Assembly: GCF_046546515.1 (NCBI RefSeq)
Contig: NZ_JBKHKJ010000011.1
Span: forward strand, 74,461-138,460
Direction of reading: 5' to 3'
Length of the DNA stretch: 64,000 nt
DNA from: Parasediminibacterium sp046546515
GTDB lineage: Bacteria > Bacteroidota > Bacteroidia > Chitinophagales > Chitinophagaceae
The notes beneath the pieces were generated by a model, which made no database searches, was not told the origin of the DNA, and saw only the letters and a program-made list of their open reading frames with translations. A program made the position numbers and the translations under genes. This document shows positions 53,632-60,515 of the stretch, piece by piece. Within the stretch, counting starts at the first letter, position 1. Each line of letters begins with the position of its first letter.

Positions 53632-54573
53632 CTATTTATTAGCACTTACCCGCCAGATAACATTGCTTGCATCATCTGTTACCAGCATAGATCCATTGTC
53701 TTTTCCTGAAATACGTTGACCATTTTTTGTTATGAAAAACGTGTTATTCAAATGTACTGTTGCCTTTTTTGTATAAGACTTGTATTTGTGTTCTTGCTTT
53801 GCGTGGGCATAATTTGGCGCCTGCATTTCTAGCGAGCAATGCCTTCTTTCGCCATTGTAAATCTGCACAGCTTCCTTCAGCATCTTGTTTGCAGTTGCCA
53901 AGTCTGGGATTGTTTTTATCAACCCAAATTCGTATTTCAATGTCTCGTTTATCCGCTCGGCGAGAGCGTTTTCATAAGGGTCGTATTTCTCGGTGGTGCT
54001 CATCACCATCCCTCTTTTTGCTGCAAACTCCACATAATCGGGGCAGCAAAATTGGATGCCCCTGTCGCTGTGGTGGATAATGGCTTGGTGCGTGGTTTGC
54101 CTGTTTTTCACAGCCATTCCCAGTGCCTCTTTTACTAGCCCGACCCTCATGTTGTCGTCCAAGCAAAAGCCCATTACCTTTTTTGAGTACAGGTCGGTTA
54201 CCAAGGCTAAGTAGGCATGCCTGCCCTCCAGCTTGTTGTAGGTAATATCCGTTACCAAAACCTGCTCTGAATGTGTGACAGCAAGGGTTTTGACGAAGTT
54301 GGGCGACTTCCTGTAATGGTGGTTGGAGTCGGTAATAACAAAGTACCTCTTAGTCCTTGGCACTAGCAGTTGGTGATCCTTGCAGAAGGCCATGAACCCA
54401 TCCCTGCCCATTTTTATCTTGTTTTCCCACAGCTGGCCTTGTATGTCGATGTGCAGTTTCTTGCTGCCGTAGCGGGGCATCTTTTTGCGTATCGGTTCTC
54501 TCAGTTTCTTGATGGTAACAGTGTCTACTGGGTACGCTACCCGACTTGTTTTGTCAAATGTAGGGTCAAGCAA
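53632..54573 (-). pseudogene. IS3-type transposase OrfB, 5'-truncated copy
   Basis: Encodes the integrase core of an IS3-family OrfB: VTDITYNKLEGRHAYLALV, HHSDRGIQF and NALAERINETLKYEFG hold the DDE residues, with an LNNTFFITKNGQRISG tail. Similarity to the copy at 56892-57785 stops at about 54512, after which unrelated sequence supplies the first 20 codons. OrfA and the slippery site are absent, so it is not autonomous. It separates eutC from the cassette-like array. Confidence 0.85.
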
Positions 54574-54712
54574 TGTGGGTCAACAGGTTTTTTCCTTTAG
54601 TGGTGAGTCAAGCCATTTGGCTATAAATTGTCAACCGTGGTGTGTGTCTATTTGGTACGCTAACCGACCTGTTTGTCCCACTTAAACCTTGTAAAGCGTC
54701 CCCAAAAAGTGA

Positions 54713-54915
54713 CCGATAACGAGTACGGGCTTGGCGAAGGTGGGGGCATAGCGCTGGGTCAGCCTGGAACCTAAGCCCAATAATTGCAATATTGCTGATG
54801 TTTTTTTCATAAGCCAAATTTATAACGTCACGCTTGAACAGAAGCTAAATAAAAAACAAAAAGATGAAATTTGTTCCGTCACGCCTTGCTTGCGGCAATA
54901 CCCATGTTATCGGCC
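54713..54915. repeat. Folded cassette repeat R0 (divergent)
   Basis: Starts CCGATAACGAG and ends ATGTTATCGGCC. It shares AGCGCTGGGTCAGCC and GTTCCGTCACGCC with the other copies but is otherwise diverged. Its own ends are inverted repeats (GATAAC/GTTATC). Confidence 0.65.
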
Positions 54916-55150
54916 GTTTTGTCTATGCAGGGTGTGCCATCCTTTGTTTTGTCGAACCCAGCCTGTGTCGACCTGTGAACGAATTTTGTCAACCAATAGC
55001 CTGTGTCCAGCTGCGAACGACCTTTGTCAAGCCACAAAGTTTATGAAAAAGTAAAACTTTTTGAAAGACCAAAGCCTGCCGCAGGCCTCTTTTTGTGTTC
55101 TTTTCAGGGTTGTTTTTTTAATTTTCAATTTTTTCAGATTGTTTGTTTGA

Positions 55151-55312
55151 TGTAACTCATTGATATACAGTTGTTTTATTCATTAGTGACGAAGGTTTTA
55201 CAGTGAATTAATGGTGATTTATTGTGGATTTAATGATGATTTATTGTGTATCAATGTGTATTTATCGTGTATCAATGATGATTTATGATGTATTAAAAGT
55301 GATTCATTTTAG
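55151..55312 (+). repeat. TGTAACTCATTG motif with ATGAT-type repeat tract
   Basis: TGTAACTCATTG (55151-55162), CAGTTGTTTT, then about 110 bp of degenerate TGATTTATTGTG/ATCAATG units. Mirror image of the block at 41598-41743. Confidence 0.55.
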
Positions 55313-55382
55313 GTTGCCAAGTCCCCCTGTTGATAAAACGCTGTAAATTAGTCTACCGTCAGGGATAGTCCAAAAGTAAAAT

Positions 55383-55435
55383 CCTATATGGGGGCATATT
55401 TCCCCCATGAGCATCCCAAAATTCCCCCATATAGG
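55383..55435 (+). repeat. 53-bp inverted-terminus element, copy 3
   Basis: CCTATATGGGGG to CCCCCATATAGG with inner TTTCCCCCATGAGCATCC. Exactly 53 bp. Confidence 0.75.
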
Positions 55436-55674
55436 TTGGAAACATAACGACGGAGGAGGCTTTGTCAAGCCGCAAGCTGAGTCAACCTGTGGACGATTTT
55501 TATTTCCCAAAGTGCCTGGTCAGGTTGTGACCGCAGGTTTTGCCAAGTTGCCTTTGTCTGCTGTTTGGGATTTTGCAACCAGTTTTGCTGTATCCTACTT
55601 CCCTGTCTTATAAAGTATAAATATGTTTTGTTTGTCGCTGATTGTTACAAAAGTAGGCTGCGAAAATGACCGAT

Positions 55675-55873
55675 AACGAGTCGGTATTTGGGATGTGGCT
55701 GAAAATAGCGCTGGGTCAGCCGATAACTAAAGCCAAATACATGCTCCTAAAGCCCAAATATATAACCTACTGCCTAATATTGTTGGGTCTGCTGGAACAA
55801 AAGTTTAAAGAAGGACTAAAAGCCGAGTGTGTTCCGTCAGGCCAGCCATATAGCAAATACGGATGTTGCCTGC
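55675..55873. repeat. Folded cassette repeat R1
   Basis: 199 bp from AACGAGTCGGTATTTGGGAT to GCAAATACGGATGTTGCCTGC. Outer arms (GTATTTGGGATGTGGC against GCCATATAGCAAATAC) fold together, and an inner GGCTGA/TCAGCC pair lies in the left part. About 26 bp after the stop of the next minus-strand gene. Confidence 0.85.
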
Positions 55874-55898
55874 AGTAATATTTATCAATTCCAATCTT

Positions 55899-56753
55899 CT
55901 AAATGTCAATATTAAAGACACTTTTTAGAGTTTCTGTTGCTTTTATATTTTTGCCTTGAATTATAATATTTTCTTGTTTGTCCTTTAATTCTACAAGTCC
56001 AAACCAAATTAAAAACCTATCAAAAGTTCTCACAGAATAGCAACGTTCAAATTGATTTTCAACTGAGCTGTAGCTTTCTTGTGTAAAGTGTTTTAGCAAG
56101 TCTGGCAAAGCTGTTAAATATTTTTTTGAATAGAAACTGTCAAGCTGATAGTCTTTTCCAAATTTTCCTAAAAGGTATATTGTAAAAGTCCAACCAAACT
56201 GACCAATAGGTTTTTGAGGATAACCATCATTAAAGCCCCAATTAAACTTGTCTGCAAAAGTTGAAAAAAATAATCTAAAAAAGTCTTGTCTGTTTTCTTG
56301 CTTTAAGAAAGTAGTCCCTTTTTTAGTTAGTGTTAGTTTCCCATTTGCCTTTTTTGTGATTCCTGCAATTTCTGTAACAAGTCTCATACTTAAAATTGAA
56401 ATACAATCTTGCTCTCTCATCAATTTTGTAATTCCACTCTCAATAACGTAATCATAAATATATTTCTTGTCATAGAGTTCAACTATCACTTTTCTTGGTA
56501 ATGCTCCTAATGGTGTTAGTTTTATAAACTTTTCTCTTTCAATAATTTTAATAAAGTCTTCTGCTACTCTAAATAATGAAACTTGGTCTAATGTGTTATT
56601 GCTAATATTTTTTTGAAAATGCACAGGTGAATTTTCAGAGTAATTGTCATAAATAATATGATAAAAATTTGTTGGCGACAAGTCTTCAAAGTCTGCAACT
56701 GGTGAGTTGTTTCTTAACAAAACTTCTGTCTCAATTTGTTTGTAAAAGTCCAT
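55899..56753 (-). CDS. Unknown protein in cassette-like unit
   Basis: Protein of 284 residues starting MDFYKQIETEVLL. No family recognised with confidence. Visible features are a Lys/Phe/Ile-rich composition, a central winged-helix-like stretch (ANGKLTLTKKGTTFLKQ) and SPTNFYHIIYDNYSENSP near the N-terminus. Its codon use is much more AT-rich than that of core genes in the window, suggesting foreign origin. It lies between an IS3-type element upstream and repeat R1 just after the stop. Confidence 0.7.
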   Translation of the reverse strand: MDFYKQIETEVLLRNNSPVADFEDLSPTNFYHIIYDNYSENSPVHFQKNISNNTLDQVSLFRVAEDFIKIIEREKFIKLTPLGALPRKVIVELYDKKYIYDYVIESGITKLMREQDCISILSMRLVTEIAGITKKANGKLTLTKKGTTFLKQENRQDFFRLFFSTFADKFNWGFNDGYPQKPIGQFGWTFTIYLLGKFGKDYQLDSFYSKKYLTALPDLLKHFTQESYSSVENQFERCYSVRTFDRFLIWFGLVELKDKQENIIIQGKNIKATETLKSVFNIDI

Positions 56754-56833
56754 TAATTATGAGTTTCTGTCTTGTCCTGAAATACGTTGACCATTTTTTG
56801 TTATGAAAATCGTGTTTATCAAATGTACTATTG

Positions 56834-56906
56834 CATCAGGAATATTGATAAGTTTTTTTTTAATTTAACCCTTCGGTTAAAAAAAAACTTATCAACATTC
56901 CTGATG
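56834..56906. repeat. 73-bp palindrome inserted in the IS
   Basis: CATCAGGAATATTGATAAG and its complement CTTATCAACATTCCTGATG (one mismatch) flank T9/A9 tracts and a TTAACCCTTCGGTTAA core. Compared with the other IS copy, this stretch and a following CCCTTCGGTCAACC are extra, next to repeated TTGC. Confidence 0.7.
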
Positions 56907-57701
56907 TTGCCCTTCGGTCAACCTTGCCTTTTTTGCATAAGACTTGTATTTGTGTTCTTGCCTTGTGTGGGCATAATTTGGCGTCTGCATCCCTAGCGAG
57001 CAATGCCTCCTTTCATTGTTGTAAATCTGCACGGCTTCCTTCAACATCTTGTTTGCAGTTGCCAAATCTGGGATTGTTTTTATCAACCCAAATTCATATT
57101 TCAATGTCTCGTTTATCCGCTCGGCAACTGCGTTTTCATAAGGGTCGTATTTCTCGGTGGTGCTCATCACCATCCCTTTTTTACCTGCAAATTCCACATA
57201 ATCCGGGCAGCAATACTGGATGCCCCTGTCGCTATGGTGGATGATGGTTTGGTGCGTGGTTTGCCTTTTTTTTACAGCCATTTCCAGTGCCTCTTTTACT
57301 AGCCCGACCCTCATGTTGTCGTCCAAGCAAAAGCCCATTACCTTTTTTGAGTACAGGTCGGTGACCAAGGCCAAGTAGGCGTGCCTGCCCTCCAGGTTGA
57401 TGTAAGTAATGTCAGTTACCCAAACTTGCTCTGAATGAGTGACAGCAAGGGTTTTGACGAGGTTTGGCGACTTCCTGTAATGGTGGTTGGAGTCGGTAGT
57501 GACAAAGTATCTTTTGGTCCTTGGCATTAGCAGCTGGTGGTCCTTACAGAAGGCGATGAAGCCGTCCTTGCCCATTTTTATCTTGTTTTCCCGTAGCTGG
57601 CCTTGTATGTCGAGGTGCAGTTTCTTGGTGCCGTAGCGGGGCATCTTTTTGCGTATCGGTTCTATCAATTTCTTGATGGTAACGGCCTGTTCTTCCTTCA
57701 C
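56892..57701 (-). CDS. IS3-type transposase OrfB (DDE integrase core)
   Basis: Integrase core with DDE residues in VWVTDITYINLEGRHAYLAL, HHSDRGIQY and NAVAERINETLKYEFG. The first Met shown is internal: the frame is open upstream through WLYECFGLSKQAYYQ to the slippery site at 57779-57785. The natural product is therefore an OrfAB fusion made by -1 frameshifting. The C-terminus is altered by the palindromic insertion, which replaces the normal tail with TEGQHQEC. Confidence 0.85.
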   Translation of the reverse strand: MKEEQAVTIKKLIEPIRKKMPRYGTKKLHLDIQGQLRENKIKMGKDGFIAFCKDHQLLMPRTKRYFVTTDSNHHYRKSPNLVKTLAVTHSEQVWVTDITYINLEGRHAYLALVTDLYSKKVMGFCLDDNMRVGLVKEALEMAVKKRQTTHQTIIHHSDRGIQYCCPDYVEFAGKKGMVMSTTEKYDPYENAVAERINETLKYEFGLIKTIPDLATANKMLKEAVQIYNNERRHCSLGMQTPNYAHTRQEHKYKSYAKKARLTEGQHQEC

Positions 57702-57766
57702 TTTTTGTATTTTAAGTTTTTGATAATAAGCTTGCTTGCTAAGCCCGAAACATTCGTACAGCCATT

Positions 57767-58174
57767 TTATTTTGTAAGCTTTTTTTTCTTCCTGGCTATC
57801 TCGTTTGCTAATGTTTCGGGCAATAACTTTTTTGAAAGTTCCTTGCCTGTTACCTTCTCAAAATCCACTATGATGTCTTGTTGTACCTCCTTGATAAACT
57901 CTAGTTCCTTTATCCTTTCCTTGAGTTTTTTGTTTTCCTGCTGGATGCTCATGCCTGTTTTATTTTGTTCAAAGGAACACAATTTTTGCATCCAATAGTT
58001 GATGGTGCTGCGGGATATACCGTACTTTTTTGAGGCAAAATTGACAGAGATAAGCCCGTTTTTGATTTCGTCAATGACGGAAAGTTTCAGGGTGAAACTG
58101 CATTTTTGCTGCCCCTTTTTTGGACAGCCTTCTTGTTTCTTGTAAGCAATACTGTTGCTAAAAGTGTTTAAGTT
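57767..58174 (-). CDS. IS3-type transposase OrfA
   Basis: HTH protein: KCSFTLKLSVIDEIKNG, then ASKKYGISRSTINYWMQKL (HTH), then a leucine-zipper region LKERIKELEFIKEVQQDII, ending ARKKKKLTK. The first in-frame stop upstream is at 58175-58177. No ATG lies between it and the HTH, so the true start codon is unclear or the start is damaged. The earliest Met is in WMQKL (57991). The slippery run A AAA AAG near the end fuses it to OrfB. Confidence 0.75.
   Translation of the reverse strand, partial: NLNTFSNSIAYKKQEGCPKKGQQKCSFTLKLSVIDEIKNGLISVNFASKKYGISRSTINYWMQKLCSFEQNKTGMSIQQENKKLKERIKELEFIKEVQQDIIVDFEKVTGKELSKKLLPETLANEIARKKKKLTK
57779..57785 (-). other. -1 frameshift slippery site of IS3 OrfA/OrfB
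   Basis: On the minus strand the bases read A AAA AAG inside an A8 run at the end of OrfA. Shifting -1 continues into AYKIKWLYECFGLSKQ of OrfB. This is the standard mechanism for IS3-family fusion transposase. Confidence 0.75.
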
Positions 58175-58219
58175 TTAGTCAACCTATTTTAGGACGTGAC
58201 AATTTGTCAAATTGCTACC

Positions 58220-58418
58220 AACGAATCGGTATTTGCGCATGTGGCTGAAAATAGCGCTAGGTCAGCCGATAACAAAAGCCAAATACCTGCTCCTAAAGTT
58301 CAAATATATAACCTACTGCCCAATATTGTTGGGTCTGCCAGAACAAAAGTTTAAAGAAGAACCAAAAGCCGAGTTTCTTCCGTCAAGCCAGCCATATCGC
58401 AAATACGGATGTTGTGTG
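58220..58418. repeat. Folded cassette repeat R2
   Basis: 199 bp, AACGAATCGGTATTTGCGCA to GCAAATACGGATGTTGTGTG. Same internal folding as R1. The sequence outside its left end (TGCTACC) does not match the R1 partner end, unlike the other copies. Confidence 0.85.
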
Positions 58419-59099
58419 TTGCTTCCTTTCGCTTCTGTCCATCCGCTTTGGGTCGAGCTGCTATCAGGTCGGCGGCTACGGATTGTCGCCACAAACCTTT
58501 TCAACACTGTGATACTGCCCGACTTTTCCCTTGTTGCTTTGAACCGTGGTCATTTTGTAGATTGCGGTTTGTCGCCATCGACCTTTTCAAACCTGTGATG
58601 CTGCCCGACTTTTCCCTTGTTGCTTTGAACCGTGGTCATTTTGTAGATTGCGGTTTGTCGCCACCAACCTTTTCAAACCTGTAATACTGCCCGACTTTTC
58701 ACTCTTGCTTTGAACCTTGGTCTTTTTGTCGGGTTTGTTTTGCTGAGTTCGTATTGTCAACACCAACTTTTTAGACCCAAGTAATGCTGCCCGACTTTTC
58801 TCTTTTTGTTTTGAACCGTGGTCATTTTGTCGAGTTCATATTGTCAACACCAACCTTTTTCGACCCTAGTAACGCTGCCCGTCCTTACCCTTGTTTTCTT
58901 AAACCGTGGTCATTTTGTAGGGTTCACATTGTCAACGCCAAACCTTTCCGACATTAGTTATTCTGCCCATCTTTTCCCTTGTCGTTTTGAACCATGGTCA
59001 TTTTATCGGGTTTGCATTGTCACCACCAACCTTTTCGACTTTAGTGGAGCTGCCTAACTCCCTTTTTTGCCAGTTTAGGGTTCGTCGGAAGTAACACAC
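58419..59099. other. Gene-free segment between R2 and R3 made of tandem repeats
   Basis: About 680 bp between R2 and R3, without a convincing gene on either strand. Most of it (58515-59060) is a tandem array. Its two edges (GTTGTGTGTTGCTTCC and GGAAGTAACACACAAC) are inverted repeats of each other. Confidence 0.65.
58515..59060. repeat. Tandem array of 86-100-bp units
   Basis: Units start CTGCCCGACTTTTCCCTTGT at 58515, 58601, 58687, 58787, 58875, 58963 and 59050, spaced 86, 86, 100, 88, 88 and 87 bp. The conserved core continues GCTTTGAACCGTGGTCATTT. The other half of each unit varies. Confidence 0.8.
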
Positions 59100-59285
59100 A
59101 ACGAGTCGGTATTTGGGATGTGGCTGAAAATAGCGCTGGGTCAGCCGATAACTAAAGCCAAATACCTACTCTAAAGTTCAAATATATAACCTACTTCCCA
59201 ATATTGTTGGGTCTGCCGGAACAAAAGCTAAAAGTCGAGTGAGTTCCGTCAAGCCAGCCATATCGTAAATACGGATGTTGTGTGC
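59100..59285. repeat. Folded cassette repeat R3
   Basis: 186 bp with small internal deletions; AACGAGTCGGTATTTGGGAT to GTAAATACGGATGTTGTGTGC. Ends five bases from the stop of the Rpn-like gene. Confidence 0.85.
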
Positions 59286-59289
59286 CGTA

Positions 59290-60144
59290 TCATTTATTCT
59301 CATAGAGTCTTTTCAACAATTCTGCTATTTGCTTGTCTTTTTCAGTCAATGCTTGGTCTTTTTCGCTCAATGCCTTGTCTTTTTCTTTCAATGCTTTTAT
59401 AAACGCTTTTTTCTCGTTTTCAAACATGGCATTTACAGTCCTCCAGGCTTCTTGCTCTGTTTCAATTTTCTTTTTTTCTTCTGGGTTAGTGCCTGCATGA
59501 TGTAAAATATCCGTCATAATCCGCACTTCTTCCAAGTCTGCTGCATGGTCAAATTCCTTGATTATTTTTTTGTCGTCCACGAAGTTTGCCTGCTCAAAAA
59601 CGCTTAGCAATTTGTCTAAGCGGGTTTGGTACCTGTCCGTAATCCGCTCCACCTGCACCACATAGCTGTCGTGGGTCAGGCTCTCTACAAATTCGCTTTT
59701 GGTTTCAAGCATTGTCTTGTTTATCAAGTCTTTGTACTTGCGTTCTACTTTTATACAGGGGGTTTCTATTTCAGGCAATTTGAAACCAAGGATATAAATG
59801 GTGGTTATTGGCAGCACCACTTTTTCATCGTTCACTGTGTCTTCCTTTTTGTATTGCTCTGCCAAGTAGTTCCTGAAACGCATCAAATCGATTTGATTTT
59901 TAGCCTTTTGTATTTCTATAAGTACTTTTTTATACTCGCCTGTGGCTGTTTTAATGGTTGCTATAAAGTCTAGCCTGTAAACGGCAAGACCCGCAAGCTC
60001 GTCTGTGTAGGTAAACTCTTGAGGCTTCACTTCAACAGATTCAATCGTTTCCTCCAATAGTGTCCCTATAAAGAATTTTGCAACCCGCTCGTTCTCCATC
60101 AGCCTTTTGAAAACTACATCATATATAGGATTTGCAATTACCAT
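59290..60144 (-). CDS. Rpn family / PD-(D/E)XK nuclease transposase-like protein
   Basis: Protein of 284 residues from MVIANPIYDVVFKRLM; upstream in-frame codons reach into repeat R4 and are unlikely to be used. N-terminal motifs PIYDVVFKRLMEN, FIGTLLEETIESVEV, YRLDFIATIKTATGEYKKVLIEIQKAK (PD-(D/E)XK core with D, E, Q) and MRFRNYLAEQYKK are typical. The C-terminus is a Lys/Glu coiled coil with KEKDKALSEKDQALTEKDKQ tandem units. Related Rpn proteins are nucleases that promote recA-independent recombination. The gene lies alone between R3 and R4. Confidence 0.88.
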   Translation of the reverse strand: MVIANPIYDVVFKRLMENERVAKFFIGTLLEETIESVEVKPQEFTYTDELAGLAVYRLDFIATIKTATGEYKKVLIEIQKAKNQIDLMRFRNYLAEQYKKEDTVNDEKVVLPITTIYILGFKLPEIETPCIKVERKYKDLINKTMLETKSEFVESLTHDSYVVQVERITDRYQTRLDKLLSVFEQANFVDDKKIIKEFDHAADLEEVRIMTDILHHAGTNPEEKKKIETEQEAWRTVNAMFENEKKAFIKALKEKDKALSEKDQALTEKDKQIAELLKRLYENK

Positions 60145-60228
60145 TTTTGTCTTTTTAATGTTGCAAATGTACAAATTTTCAGTTGCCCCTCCTAATGTTG
60201 ATGCTTGTTGAGGTGGTCGCCAGATATG

Positions 60229-60433
60229 GCACACAACGAGTCGGTATTTGGGATGTGGCTGAAAATAGCACTGGGTCAGCCGATAACAAAAGCCAAATAC
60301 CTGCTCCTAAAGTTCAAATATATAACCTACTGCCCAATATTGTATGGTCAGCCGGAACAAAAGCTAAAAAAAGAACTAAAAGCCGAGTATGTTCCGTCAA
60401 GCCAGCCATATCGCAAATACGGATGTTGTGTGC
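60229..60433. repeat. Folded cassette repeat R4
   Basis: 205 bp, GCACACAACGAGTCGGTAT to AATACGGATGTTGTGTGC. Best preserved copy; its two 9-bp ends are perfect inverted repeats. Confidence 0.88.
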
Positions 60434-60515
60434 ATACCCACCACTAGCAGGGTGTGTCTAGCAGTGAAGAAAGAAGTGCAGCTGTTGTCAAGCTGGCTGC
60501 ACTTCTATAAAAGTC

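Larger units (their letters stand above)
54916..55674. other. Gene-free segment between repeats R0 and R1
   Basis: About 760 bp with no convincing gene. It carries the CAATGAGTTACA/TTATCA-like block (55151-55312) and a 53-bp element (55383-55435). Its right edge GTCATT after GATAAC mirrors the R0 end, so it behaves like an array unit without a gene. Confidence 0.5.
56763..58190 (-). mobile_element. IS3-family insertion sequence, damaged copy
   Basis: Carries both OrfA (57767 and beyond) and OrfB (56892-57785), with an intact -1 slippery heptamer. The 3' end is truncated: similarity to the copy at 53632 stops near 56768. It is also interrupted by a 73-bp palindrome at 56834-56906. Outer ends are not precisely defined; the right end is close to 58190. 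Confidence 0.75.

Noticed and set aside
58515..59060. Possible CRISPR array
   Set aside because: Units are 86-100 bp, the conserved part is long and imperfect, variable parts resemble each other, and no cas genes are present.
55666..60447. Recurrent frame MWLKIALGQPITKAKY inside repeats R1, R2 and R4
   Set aside because: The same frame is interrupted by stops in R3 and R5, and the sequence is constrained by folding, so conservation is better explained by the DNA structure than by a protein.
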